The notes under the pieces: model-generated
The model's database searches: none
The model's input: the letters and a program-made list of their open reading frames with translations, nothing else
Told to the model about the DNA's origin: nothing
Assembly: GCA_011109175.1 (NCBI GenBank)
Contig: RDEW01000014.1
Coordinates: 630,042 to 694,041, forward strand
Direction: 5' to 3'
DNA: 64,000 bases
DNA from: Dicyema japonicum
Lineage: Eukaryota; Dicyemida; Rhombozoa; Dicyemidae
In this document: positions 49,728 to 63,174 of the stretch, piece after piece
Layout: each line of letters starts with the position of its first letter
How positions within the stretch are numbered: position 1 is the stretch's first letter
Position numbers and translations under genes: made by a program

Positions 49728-49807
49728 CAGTACGACCCCGCCCCAATAGAAAAGTGCCCCAAAACAGAGGGTGCCCCAGAGGGTTTTATTGGGGCGGGGT
49801 CGTACTG
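49728..49807. mobile_element. 80-bp TA-flanked palindromic MITE
   Basis: Perfect 21-bp terminal inverted repeats (left begins CAGTACGACCCCGCCCC; right ends GGGGCGGGGTCGTACTG), flanked by TA on both sides (49726-49727 and 49808-49809). The interior is 38 bp with two GTGCCCCA units. GC-rich in AT-rich surroundings. The CAGT ends and TA duplication suit a pogo/Tc1-type source element. Confidence 0.85.
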
Positions 49808-49826
49808 TAGTTTCATGTTTCGTTAT

Positions 49827-50318
49827 TTTTATTTATTTAACCCAAGACCACGGTAAAACAAAATTAATTATCACGTGATCCCGATGCATTCTAACAGAGA
49901 CCTCATCTTGCCCGGTGTTCTTCCTTCGTGCCCGCGCATGAACGTACAGGACTGTCAGAATTTTCAGGGCCAACTTCCCGTGATCTGGAGTCTAGTCTCA
50001 TAAGGGCCTCCAGAGACGTAGGTCCGGGTCGATGATCTTCACAAATCCAACGCTCCGTTACTCTGTAAACCATCTTTTGCATTTCCTCAAGTATCATCAT
50101 ATTTCCTATCCTCATATTTGTCCAAGATATGGACGGTCCCCACGAGGCGCATGCATATGAAAAACATGGCTCGATGTATTGTTGGTATACGTTCATCAAG
50201 ACTGGGTGAATACCACTCTTCCATATTCCCGATAAACTTTTCAATACGTTCAGTTTCTTCTCGCATTTCAATAGAATGTTTTCTACGTGAGGTGTTAAAC
50301 AGAGATGCATATCAATTG
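49827..50318 (-). mobile_element. 5'-truncated LINE insertion with 14-bp target duplication
   Basis: Flanked by TCATGTTTCGTTAT at 49813-49826 and 50319-50332. On the minus strand: DMHLCLTPHVENILLKCEKK, VLMNVYQQYIEPCFSYACAS, WGPSISWTN, RPGPTSLEALM, then a 3' region and the TTTATTTATTT (inverted) tail at 49827. It is closely related to the C-terminus of the 7071-9928 element (DTHLFLSPHVANIVLKCEKR, IYKQYIEPCFSYACGSWGPS). Confidence 0.88.
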
Positions 50319-50420
50319 TCATGTTTCGTTATGAAACAAAAACAAATAAAGTTTAATTATTATAATTTTAATCATCAAATGAATTAAAATAATTTACTAT
50401 TTAAAATTTAAAAATAAGCA

Positions 50421-51392
50421 ATGGTTTGTGGCAATGGTTTTTAATAATTTTTAGGCCAGAAATGCAGAAAAAGCTAGGTAAGTTTATTTTAATCAAGTAA
50501 AGGACAATTCTTGCGAGATGGAGGGCTGTTCATGTGGAGAAAATTGTCCTGGTAGATTATTCATTCACCAATAGGAACAAAAACCCGACAAAGTCACTGA
50601 CTGCAAAAACTTGAAGAACGCCCTTCACTTTCGCAGAAGACTAGTCAACGACATCGGTAAAAAGGTCACGGAAATTCAGAACGGTGGTTTTCTTACGTAA
50701 TTTTAGCCGGATTGGGTGACTTTAAGCTCAGAGACCTCAATGATGAAATAAACAAGCTTCTCCGTGAAAAACGTCGCTGGGAAGACCAAATAGTCCTTTT
50801 GGGAGGGCCAAACCATAAGATCCTTGATTCTAAGAAGGATGGCTATGAGCCACAGGGTGTCCGAGGCTATAAGTACCGAATTATCACATAGCAGGTATTT
50901 TGGCGCCGCGAGATTTCTTCCCGGAGTGAAGGAACTGTTTGAAAAGCCCAGCGAGCCTCCAGCTCAGAAACCACGTGTGCAGGCGATGCGGAATATAGAG
51001 TACTTTGGGTTCCGGGACGAGGATGATGGGTTGATTCTACCGCTTGAGGAGGAAGCTGAACGAACACGTAATCCCTTCAAGTCACGTGTAGGTATAGCTG
51101 AGAAGATTTCGCAGCATAATGTAGGATTGCATGTGGCACAGGGAAGCACACGTGAGGTCAGTTTGGACTACTTGATTGAACTTGCAGAGGAGTACGACAG
51201 AGGTGAGGTTGAAGTTGTGCCAGAACCTGCTCCAGTTATTCCCACTCAGGCGGAGGTTGATGTTTTATTGTATTTTAGGTTGAACGTGCGTTGATTGAGA
51301 GAAAGAAGAAGGAACTTTTGACTAAATATGCTTCTGATCTGCTTATTAGTGAGACGGACGAGACTAAGAGGATGTTAGGTAGAGATGATTAG
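50421..51392 (+). CDS. ISY1: ISY1 pre-mRNA splicing factor
   Basis: Spliceosome component (Prp19-associated) acting around the first transesterification. The ATG appears alone in its exon: an intron follows at once and ARNAEKAR resumes at 50455. Then ILARWRAVHVEKI, EQKPDKVTDCKNLKNALHFR, RRLVNDIGKKVTEIQNAGLG, DFKLRDLNDEINKLLREKRR, LLGGPNH, GVRGYKYFGAARFLPGVKEL, RNIEYFGFRDEDDGLILPLE, and after a 23-nt intron VERALIERKKKELLTKYASD, TKRMLGRDD-stop. All blocks of the family are present and collinear and need six introns of roughly 18-31 nt. ATG 50421 implies a 31-nt first intron; ATG 50434 would imply 18 nt. I prefer 50421 because 18 nt would be shorter than any other intron here. Confidence 0.92.
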
Positions 51393-51499
51393 TTTGACCT
51401 GTAAACTGTGATGTTTTTAATTAATTGTCATTTTTGTTATTTTTAGATTTAATTTGTTAAGTTTTGATATCTGGTAAGGACATTTGTGTTGGTAAATTA

Positions 51500-51785
51500 C
51501 TATATTGACTTATGGTGACCAGGTCTCAGCAAATGTTGCAATGGACAATTACTTCGCATACACAGGAGCCGGATTCCGCGGAAGGCCAAGAACGACACTT
51601 CCGACTATCTTGAACGAAGACCTATCGGCGGTTGGTATGAGACTAACTTCGGCGGACGACCTGGACTATCTAAGAGAACTAACGCGCAGCAGAGGATCAT
51701 GGTCGAGGCTGACGGAGAGGATGATTCGGAATACGGCACAAGGGAAACTTAACAATTTTATGTTCTCTCGGGAGTGTTTTTTATT
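51500..51785 (+). pseudogene. RTE-like LINE 3' terminal ORF fragment
   Basis: NVAMDNYFAYTGAGFRGRPR, TTLPTILNEDLSAVGMRLTS, DDLDYLRELTRSRGSWSRLT and ERMIRNTAQGKLNNFMFSRE: the last about 90 residues of an endonuclease-RT element. The same terminus is at 62468-62620 (minus). Confidence 0.75.
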
Positions 51786-51794
51786 AATAACAAC

Positions 51795-52095
51795 TTATGG
51801 TGGCGCAATGCAACGAGTGCCGGGCAAAAGGCCTGATGGCCCTATTTCGAATCTCGCTGCTGTACAATCCGACTGAAGGTTCCACGCATCTGCTTTAACT
51901 TACCAGTGTCGTCGTCATAACTTAACATTTCACTGCGGAACCAGATTGTCTATAGAGGACTCACACAACAAAAAGAAATGAAGAGCATTCCTTAGTTCTC
52001 TCTACTATAGTTATCATACTGTTCTTTACTTAAATCTTTGTCTGTCCTACTTGGGTTGAGCTTAGGTAATATGGCTCTGCGTAAAATGAGTGATT
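51795..52095 (+). repeat. SINE-A full-length copy
   Basis: TGGTGGCGCAATGCAACGAG, GCCCTATTTCGAATCTCGCT (B box), GACTGAAGGTTCCACGCATC, GCGGAACCAGATTGTCTATA, GAAATGAAGAGCATTCCTTA and AATATGGCTCTGCGTAAAAT. Inserted directly behind the LINE fragment. Confidence 0.82.
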
Positions 52096-52264
52096 ATTAT
52101 TGAACTTATTAAACTCTTAGGTCAGACTTTTATTACATTCAGCCAGAGAAGTTTGAATCGGCTAAGATGAATATTTTTCTATGCTGAGCGATTTTACTTT
52201 TGTCTGTTATGGCGAACATAGAATTTTGTACTCAAGGAATGGTTTGTATTTGTCAGGGTCAAAA

Positions 52265-52340
52265 ATGGTCAGGTAGTTTAGTGATTAGGACTAGGTTAGA
52301 TTCCACCGCTGGGTACTTTTTCGAATGTTTCTGCTAAATT
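52265..52340 (+). repeat. tRNA-like SINE head
   Basis: AGGTAGTTTAGTGATTAGGA (A box-like) and CTAGGTTAGATTCCACCGC (B box-like) with suitable spacing. No acceptor stem or anticodon arm was convincing, so not called as a tRNA gene. Confidence 0.45.
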
Positions 52341-52479
52341 GCCTTCCATAAAATATGTTTTCATTCTCAAGCCTGGCACATGGTAAATTCATCACTCCCT
52401 CGTTTAAAGGAGTCTAGAAAAAAGACCTTTTGGGGCCTGCTCTGTTCAGCCTTGGAATCGGCCTTGTAACAAGATGTTT

Positions 52480-53525
52480 TTCTACTTAGTTACACGTGTG
52501 GTATTTGGACGACTGCCCATGGGAGGACAACCTAATGTGTTCAGCCAACCAGCTTGAAATACTTGATGCTCTCATAAAAGAGGGAGAAATGGACGATGCT
52601 CTTATCACAAGAGAACAACAATTAAAGTCAACGCACAGCTAGTAATTTAGACGCACATACGTCCCTCTTCCTGCTGAAGAATACCCTGACAAAATCTAAA
52701 CTGAACCATGTACTTTGTAATGTGCCTTGTTTCATGAGAATACGAAAGCTCGAATTGATGTATTCACTTTTTCGTTCTACTACCGAACGTCTACCAACGT
52801 CACGTTCGACCATCAAGGGTAGATCCAGGCCGCTTCGGAGGTCTTGGCATTTGTTCCCCGACAGATATAGCACGCCCCGCATGCCTTTCTATATCCCAGC
52901 CAACCGTTGGTCAAGATGATTATTCATTTCCCCACCGAATCATCGACCAATGAAACAGATTTTTCAGTTGCTTAACTACCAGAAGGGCTGCAAGTATCCG
53001 AAACTCAGATAAAATGGAAAGACGACTATAAAATCTGTCTGATCGCTGGGAGATTATAAGAAATCGGAGCATGGATTTGATGCCTTCCAGATTGGGAACA
53101 TTGGCACTCATCTAGATGATGAGACGGTCCACATCGGGATCTCTATCCGTCAGGGGTTGAGAATATGTTAGGCTCACCATCGTCGATGCGGGTGAATTGT
53201 CGACAGTTACGGACATCACGCCCTCTCATGCAGAAGAAGATCTGGGAGGTTCCCGCAGCACACTAACTTGAATGATGTTGTGAAACGCGCACTGGACTTT
53301 GCCGACGCCCTTCCATACTGGAACCCACTGGCCTGAACAAGGGAAAGCGATTGGACTGAGTAGCAATCTTTCTGTTCAAGGAGGGGAAACCGATAGTTTT
53401 GGATCCAACATGTGTCGACTCTGTCCCCTACCAACATCAACGGAAGCGCGGTAAAGACACTTTCCAGCGCAGCGAGCTAAAGAAAAAAAGTATAGACTAC
53501 TTCTCAACCGATAACCTTCCGTGTG
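52480..53525 (+). pseudogene. Decayed restriction-like-nuclease LINE
   Basis: Fragments in order, in shifting frames: VWYLDDCPWEDN (RT active site; WYLDDATIGG in the 22560 element), FGGLGICSPTDIARPA (FGGVGMRSALEVAYPAYL), then a region corresponding to RHTNLNDVVKRALDFAD and LNKGKRLD. The nuclease KRPD is KRLD here. Several stops and indels. The order matches the intact-like copy. Confidence 0.7.
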
Positions 53526-53529
53526 ATTT

Positions 53530-54795
53530 CTAAATTCGCAAATTTGAAAAAATATTAATTCACAAATTGAATCAGATTATCTGTGGTTAATTGGTAGTAA
53601 GGTTGAGGTGATGTCACACTTCTATTGCGTAGAATATCTTCTTGGCTTCACGGATGAAAGAATACATCAGAAACCCGTAGTTCTGAACATAGGAATCGTT
53701 ATATGCACGTAGGATCCGAATTCGAATTCCGCCCAACCCAAAATTGTATCAACTTGGAGGATCATCATTCAAGTCCCATGTATAGGATAATAGCTAAAAT
53801 GATTCTATGCACGTTGCTCATGGAAGGATAATTTTTCAAATGTTAATGCTTTGTATTTGTTCGAGTACTACACTCGATAATGCACCACACAATTCTTAAA
53901 GGAAAAAGCTAACTACGGTAAAGACTACCGGAATGAATGTCATTTATTTAACCCCGAATACACCAAAAAGTTAACGAATACAGTTTCAACGGTCGCACAA
54001 ACAGAGAGGCCTTACAATAAAACACTCAAGTTAATCCGAAACCAGCGGAAAGAGAAGAAAAAATTCAGTCCTTGCAGTTTTGGGAACCCATCCAATCGAA
54101 GATCACCTTAGACAGGAGGATCACCCTACTCGAGAAGATAAGGAACAGAGAATATGAAAAGAAACCAGGTAGCAATTGGTTAATCTAACCCGGAACTATT
54201 TTTACAGTACATCATCCTAACGACATAAACGGATTATTGTAAATTAATTTTCAAATTGCGGTTTTAAAAAAGCTTTGTAGTTAAATATTGAAAATCATTT
54301 AGATTTATCCATAATTTCAGTCCACTTTGACAATTCCTAAATAAAAATCATTCAAAAATATTTTTTGCTATTTTAGTGATTTATTGGTTATTGCTACTAA
54401 GACTGCTGGAGGATTAACAATCTAACTAATAATCCTAAAGACAGACTTGTCCAAGTTCCCCCAAATACCGTCCAAGACGAGATTCAAACCCAGAGCATGC
54501 TTATTTGCTATGAAACTTAGTATATCCGATTTCTCAAATTCCACCATTTCGCCGATCCACACGAGAAGTAATAAAGTGGAAAATTACACTCATCATGGGG
54601 AGATGAATATATTTTGTGTAATAGAAGTACATCATAAACTCAATCTTCCGGCCAATTAATCACCTGCTAATTGATTATTCATGCTTTTGATTACTAAATT
54701 ATTAAAACCACAAATTGAAAATTAATCTTAAAAAAATCCGCTTATGTAATTTCAGATAAACATCATCGTCTAAGAATTTTCAGTGTCATTTTTTT
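53530..54795. other. Repeat-derived sequence without genes
   Basis: 53940-54180 carries an inverted SINE-B-type tail (TTTATTTAACCCCGAATACACC) and GAACCCATCCAATCGAAG blocks. The rest shows only short frames; the 54447-54659 frame has no recognisable motif. Confidence 0.45.
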
Positions 54796-54799
54796 AAAA

Positions 54800-55115
54800 T
54801 TAATTAAACCGCAGATTCGAACCAGCAAACCATTCCAATATCACATACAAGTTCATCCAGAACCAACAGAGAGGTAAGAACACATCCAGTCCTGTAACTA
54901 CTTCAATTGAGTGCGGGAAAGCAAATGATACTTTTTTATGGAATCCGGCCTGAGACAGATGGATAACATGATGCCACTCTAGTAGAACGGGAGAAGATAA
55001 AGAACAGAAGAAAAAAGAGAAACCTTTGACCAAGTAATCAGTGTAGGGAATCAAACCTAGGAGCAATTAGTATAGTATGACACCTAAACCACTAAGTTAC
55101 CTGGTTACAATTTTA
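54800..55115 (-). repeat. SINE-B, best copy
   Basis: On the minus strand: tRNA-like A box GGTAACTTAGTGGTTTAGGT, B box CTAGGTTTGATTCCCTACAC, then TTACTTGGTCAAAGGTTTC, a CT-rich stretch, and AGAGTGGCATCATGTTATCC, the block shared with LINE 5' regions. It ends near 54805. Confidence 0.75.
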
Positions 55116-55358
55116 TTGGAAAATCACTCAGATGTTCGTACTTAATTAAAGACTAACGAAATTCCTGTAAATATACATATTTAAAGGTTAAAATGACTTG
55201 TTTGATATCCTCTTATTAACGCATATTTGGGGTTAGCGGTTTTTGTTCATAAACTAAGTATTAATAAATTAAAAATCTACGTAGTTGGCTGTAAAATTGC
55301 ATAGTTGTTATTTTTGATTTCATATTTATTATAAGAAGCCATTTGTTTTATTACCCCA

Positions 55359-58300
55359 ATGTCTAAAAGGGCAAAGGTGAAGAGGAAGCTTGGGATTTCA
55401 AGGATTTCTAAGATTTCGTACACGTCTGACTTCGAAAAGGTGTCAATTTTTTAGAATAATAGTAGAATTTCAGCAATTCGAAATCGATCGACGACATAGA
55501 ATGTAAGTTACAGGTTGCTTTAATAAAATACTAAAGATCGCTAATAGTGAAGACTTGATGGCCGAAAAGTTGGATTTATTCAGTAACAAGTCTCTCAGTA
55601 TTATGTTTCTTGGACACTTGCTCAAAAAAGGGAATCCAAAAATATTTGTAATCGTTGTATTCCTAGTCTAGCTGTTTTTCTATCTGACGGAAATATACAA
55701 AACTAAGACCTCGTGCAAGTTGTTTGACAGAAGAAGCTCAGCTTATGAAATATTTTCTTTGTTCTTCCACGAGGAGAGTCCTCTCCCGTTAAATATTGAA
55801 GCTACAACGGAAAACCATATCCTTCGGGTTCTAAATGAAGAAACAAAGGATGAGGTGATCAGAGCTGTTTATAATGGGACTGAGGATTACTTATGGCCTG
55901 AGATAAGACAGCAGCTAAATGATTTCTTAAATAACCGTAATTACTAGATAAATGTAGAAGATCAACATTCTAATAAATATTTTAACCAAAAAAGTGATTT
56001 CCTGAATGACTCAAATGAGGATTTTATGATAGTCATTGGGGATTATTGTGAAAGCTTAATGTTGGGGGTAAATTAACTCTAGATCAAAATACTTTACATT
56101 CTCGGAGTCTTCCGACATCCAAGCCTCACAGAGAGCCATTCTGATGTGCTTAGAACTCATTTTGGAGTATCATTCGTTGAACCAAGACGGTAAATTGAAT
56201 TTCAAATTTCTCCGCCAAGTAAGTAACAAAAAACTTAAATCGTCATCTTCAATTTTGCGGAAGGTAATGAAAAATTCATTTTAGTCAAACTCAATGTGCA
56301 CTTCTACTCACTTTTGGACCTTTGTGACGCTCAAAAATAACATATTGTGCACAATGCTCCAAACTTGTCTGGGGGGTCGCACCACAAGGAAACGTTTGCA
56401 CTGGTAAGAGTAACGATTTGATTATTACCCACATAGACTGCGACTCAACTGTTCATTTTTCCTGCCAAAGGCATTTCAATCAATCCTGTTCCTCTTTCAG
56501 GGAACGAAACAGGCAACCATTCATAAACGAGATATCCAATGAAATCAACAGACTTTTTTCGACCAGTTAAACGGTTAATTTCTGATTTGTAGAAAAAGTC
56601 CGCAAAAAAGACGCGATTTCAAAAAAGTGATTTTTTTAAATATTTAAGATTACTTGGATGTGAACTCATTTATTCAGACAGCTTCGATTCAGTAATTGAG
56701 GTTGTCTATTTTAGACTTTAATGAAAAGCAAATACATTACCAAATATAAGGTAGTCATAATTCAGATTTTTAGGGACACTCGGAATAGGGAATCAAAAGG
56801 GTTCTATCATATATTACTATTACAAGTGACAGACCAAGTTATAACCAATATTCCACGAAAATAGAGATTGATTCAGATATGGAATATTCTGGTCCCCAAG
56901 ATACAGATAATGTACAATATAGTGACGGAGAAACCAAAATCAATGACATCATGAACGAGTTGATTCACACAGAGAGGACTCACCTAAGGACACTCAAAAT
57001 TATGAAAAATGTATTCTATGTCCCGTTAATGAAACTTGAAATTGACAAAAATCTGGGCCCAATGCTGTTCTCCTGCATAGATGACTTGATTAGCTTCCAT
57101 GGTTTTGAGTTTATTTTACTGGAAAGAAAATGTTGTAAGAACTTTGAAAATCTCGAAAATCTTAAATTTAAGCAAAATTTACGAAGCATTTTCCACTTTG
57201 GTTCGAAAATTGTGATAAAATAAAGTTTGACGATGACGCCCTCCACGATTTCCAAGAAGCCAACGCTCACTTTTCCAGCGACTACCAACACAACATTAAT
57301 ATTTTAAAAATTCAAAACGATACCAAATTCAGTGATTTCTTAGCAGTAAGCTGATTTTTATCAAGTAGAACGCGGAAAGCAATGTGCTTTGCAGGAAATT
57401 ACTTCTTAAGGACATGCTTTCTGCGCAATTCATGCGTCTGGTCAAGTATCCTTTATTTTTTGAAAGATTGCTTAAGCAAATTCCGCGTATCTCCGGTTTT
57501 AATTGTAGAGGAAACCCCGGAATATTTGAAATTTTCAAATTTATTAGAAAGCGCTCAAAACTGTATAAAATTCACAAACATGAAAATCGCTGAAACTGAA
57601 AATAAAAGATATTTGCTGGATTTTAGAATGTCTTGCGAAATACGGACAGATGATCAAAGTGTGCCGCAAAAATACCAAGTAGGAGAGTCTATTCTACCAG
57701 ATTATGGATCCCAATGAATTGAAGTTGTTATTCTACAGCGATTTGACGTGGGAAATAAATAAACGGAACATTTCTTGTCACGGATTAGTATTTGAGACCG
57801 ATTTGGTCCTATTGACAAAATTAGACAACTCAAAATGCGTTCTGCGATCTTACAACGATAAGAATCACATAAATGACCCCATCATATCTCCGATTATTAA
57901 ACTGAACGAAGATACTCTAGTGAAGGATATGGCCATTGGTGGTAGAATTCATGAATTGTAGAAAAAAATTGTTTTTTGCTCATTTTGAAGAAAAAGTGTC
58001 AGCTCATTAAGTTATTCACCAAGGATAAGGTCACAAAAGAACAGTAATTTTTTATGGGAATTTCAGTTGGATTCAAATTCTGTTCAAAGTCATAAATTCT
58101 CAAAACAAACCGAAAATAAGGTTTGATGTGTTTGATTTTTGGCAGTCTTCCGAACATCAGAATAACGCGGTTTATCCGTTCTTTCTATTTTAGAGAAAAT
58201 TCGTTCGACGCGGTTCCCAGAACGGTGAGGATAACTTTATTTCAGAACTTAAATCGTTGGAAGAGGTGAAAGAATGTTTCACAAACTTATTTGTGGATAC

Positions 58301-58466
58301 TGACTCGTGTAAGGAACTACACACGTGTGAGATAATCCAAAATCTTCATTCTTTCGTTGGCAGTTTAGATTACGTTAGCGATATCTCACAAGGTTCTCAA
58401 TTTTAGTATTTTAAGGACGTCAAATCTCTTTTCCATCCTCTTCTATTGAATTCCTTCAAAATTTAA
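55359..58466 (+). CDS. RGS-type Rho guanine nucleotide exchange factor (RhoGEF2/ARHGEF11-12 class)
   Basis: Links Galpha12/13 to RhoA. From MSKRAKVKRKLGISRISKIS. RGS-homology (RH) domain: SIMFLGHLLKKGNPKIF, LFFYLTEIYKTKTSCKLF, YEIFSLFFHEESPLPLNIEA, IRAVYNGTEDYLWPEIRQQL, NDFLNN. C1 zinc domain (56300-56520): YCAQCSKLVWGVAPQGNVCT, DCDSTVHFSCQRHFNQSC, with C-x2-C-x13-C-x2-C-x4-H-x2-C-x7-C spacing. DH domain from 56879: DIMNELIHTERTHLRTLKIM, GPMLFSCIDDLISFH. PH domain: DLTWEINKRNISCHGLVFET, PIISPIIKLNEDTLVK. Short introns carry it on to KSLEEVKECFTNLFVDTDSC and a stop at 58464. This is the Drosophila RhoGEF2 order minus the PDZ domain. An A-run at 56333-56337 seems one base long inside C1. Some DH/PH junctions are unresolved. 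Confidence 0.82.
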
Positions 58467-58834
58467 TCGACCCCCTGAAAAATATGGTTTTTGGTGGTTT
58501 GAAAGAAGGTTTCCGAGAAGATCAACAAATGTGAAATCCCCATATCCGAGAAGAGCTTGAAAAATAAATTTAAGCATTTGAAAGTCCACTCATTTTCAAG
58601 TTTGAGTAACGATAAATATCGTAAAAGGAGTTATTCCGATCTTAGTTGATTTTGGAGTAATTTTAGACGAAAACAAATTTATTAGAACAAATTCAAAGTC
58701 AACTGAGTCTCATTTATGCTTTTATAAGAATTTATCAAAGTCTCAGGAAAATTTAAGTGCAGGAAATTTTAAAGAAAAGTCTAAACTTGGACGTTTAAAA
58801 AAATAATTATATAAATTTGAAACTATTTTAATTA

Positions 58835-59060
58835 TTATTATTGAACCAGAAAACCACCGTAATATCCAAAATAAACAAAATTAGGTGATCCCAGCCTTCC
58901 TCAACAGTCTTCGCATCTTTTCTCGGTGTTCTAGCTGCTTCCTGCGCATTCCCGATATGGACGGGGTCCGCATACTCGAGTCCTTCGCAGGGGCGCTGCT
59001 TCAGTTGCCTCTATCATATTTTCAAGGTTTCTGGGCAAGATTTCCACATGGGAAGATTTC
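58835..59060 (-). repeat. LINE 3' end, inverted
   Basis: TTGAACCAGAAAACCACCGT, AATTAGGTGATCCCAGCC and a CTTCCTCAACAGTCTTCGCA block: the reversed 3' end of the 5085-type LINE, including its ...GWDHLI-like coding end. Confidence 0.65.
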
Positions 59061-59439
59061 CTTAGTATCAAATAAAATTATTAATGTAAATTTTTTTCCA
59101 AATTTTGTGCTTAAAAATTATAATTTTGAAAATAACTAAAGTTTATTCACGTGGTTCATTGGTCAAAGATTTAGGCGGCTTTATTGCACGAAACGTCTAC
59201 TTGGCTTTATGATTAATGAAAATCCACGTCTTCCTTCTCGTGAGCATGGACGAGGTGACATACTCAAGAGACGTGGGAAACCTGAAGTTCTGAAAGGGAA
59301 GTGTCAAGTTCTCGTATGATCCAGATAGAATCTCTCGAATAAAAACTGAAAGGACAGCTGCACGTGTCAGCTTATAGCATATAAGTCCATATGCAATCTG
59401 CAAATCTTCCACCACTGTAATTTTAGTTATCGATGGATC

Positions 59440-59930
59440 ATTAAATATTGCTAGGGAGTCCGTTTACGGCAACAATAGTCTCCCTCTCATGTCGGCTAGT
59501 TGAGTTGACACCCATAAGGGGTACTTCGAATTCAGATGATGATCTCATCGAGGAAGCCAGTCTTGACAGCTTTGGCACATAACATAGCTCTTTGGGCAGT
59601 ACAGGGGGCGGGACATAAATATTCACAAGGCATAATTATTTCATTGTCCCGAAGGAGATTCCAATTATTTCGGTAACCTCATCATCCTCAACAAGTTTCC
59701 TCACTTCTGAGATGTCTCTGTATTTCATGTTATTTTTGAATAGAGTGAGCAGACCTCTATTTCTTCTCTCTTCACGGTCCATCCTGATACCATATATCCG
59801 ATATATTTAGAGATAGGGTCATTAAAAGTGAGTTTGGTCTCTTGAATCAGCTACGCTGATCTTCTGACTTGCCAGGAGTGGCTGAAGTTGACTGATCTTC
59901 CCTTTAATTTCATTAATGTTGATTCAAAGA
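59440..59930 (-). pseudogene. LINE endonuclease fragment
   Basis: Minus-strand frames: ININEIKGKISQLQPLLASQ, RMDREERRNRGLLTLFKNNM, KYRDISEVRKLVEDDEVTEI, VNIYVPPPVLPKELCYVPKL and TSRHERETIVAVNGLP, a close parallel to 7300-7780 of the full-length LINE. Stops and frame changes throughout. Flanking 59190-59440 is a further repeat also present near 62290. Confidence 0.78.
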
Positions 59931-59959
59931 CATGTTCTAAATAAGACCTCGAATTAAAA

Positions 59960-60240
59960 TTTTATTAATTTATTTAATGCCACCGTCCATAGCCTGGATA
60001 CGCCGTTGGCTGGAAAAAAATACAGAATGGCAGAAAATACCGGAAAGAGGTTGAGTTAACAACGTCTAATTAAGTTACCTCAGTTGATCCACCTAACTCA
60101 GGAGACGCCCAGTGCCTAGCCTTCATCCAAAAATATATCTCTTCCCTACTTTGTTGGAGAGGTTCCCAGAATGGCGAATATGCTTGACATATTGGTTCGA
60201 CAGGATGCGTTTAACTCCGACCGTGGGAACTGAAAATACC
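59960..60240. repeat. SINE-B/LINE 5'-like repeat
   Basis: GATCCACCTAACTCAGGAGA with CGCCCAGTGCC and TTTATTTAATGCCACCGTCC resemble the shared LINE 5'/SINE-B block and tail. Confidence 0.45.
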
Positions 60241-60363
60241 TTATTTTACATTTAATTAAGGAGACTGATTTCCTAAACTAAATAAGATGATTAGAAAAAA
60301 TCTATAAAATAATTAGAAATTAAATAGCCTAGTTGATTAATAAATGAGTCAATGTTATATCAA

Positions 60364-62460
<2,097 letters not shown>

Positions 62461-62467
62461 ATTATTT

Positions 62468-62923
62468 TTAAAAAGCACTCCTAGAAAACATAAAATTAGA
62501 AAGTTTCCCTTGTGCCGTATTCCGAATCATCCTCTCCGTCAGCTTCGACCATGATCTTCTGTTGCGCACTAGTTCTCTTATGTATTCCAGGTCGTCCGCC
62601 ATTTCCATTATAATATCAGATGATGTCCACACTTTTGTACGTAGTGAATCAGGTCCTGATGACTGCAAATCCGAGACCATAATGTCGGCAGGCCGACAGA
62701 AAGATAAAAAGTGGAATTTTCCAAACAGTTCTGTACATTGTACGGTCGTTTTTGTCTCTTGTAGAGAGCAGACAGAGACGTCATATTTGGTTAGATCGCA
62801 TACCAGTTGGTGTTTCTTGTAAGATTGTTTAAGTCTTCTGCAATTGAAAGATCCCAGAGTGAACGGAGAAGTCGGTAAGGAATACGAATAAGACAGTGCA
62901 ATAGAGGAGTCGTCACCACTCAA
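62468..62923 (-). pseudogene. RTE-like LINE with large internal deletion (endonuclease start joined to ORF end)
   Basis: One uninterrupted 151-codon frame. It starts with the endonuclease N-terminus (TLGSFNCRRLKQSYKKHQLV, DLTKYDVSVCSLQETKT) and ends with the terminus of the 51505 copy (DDLEYIRELVRNRRSWSKLT, ERMIRNTAQGKLSNFMFSR). The RT is gone. Confidence 0.75.
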
Positions 62924-63174
62924 CCAATATAATTATGTGTATGTTACTAACAATAACTTTTACAAAAAATATAAAATTTAAAAAAATGAGAAAAATAATA
63001 AAAACGAAAAATTCTTCATGATTATTTAATAAAATATTTGGAAAAAATATTTTAAAAAATTAAATAATTTTTTTCAAAACGAACGTCTTTTTGTATACCC
63101 TTATAAAAATGTCATTGGTGTGCAGGTGTTTGAAAAGAAAGAGTCGCAATCTCCCATCCTTCGAACAGAATGAA

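Noticed and set aside
52265-52340. Functional tRNA gene
   Set aside because: Only A- and B-box-like sequences are visible; no convincing acceptor stem or anticodon arm. The same applies to 10620, 22190, 27730, 51800, 62100 and 63210, which sit in SINE contexts.
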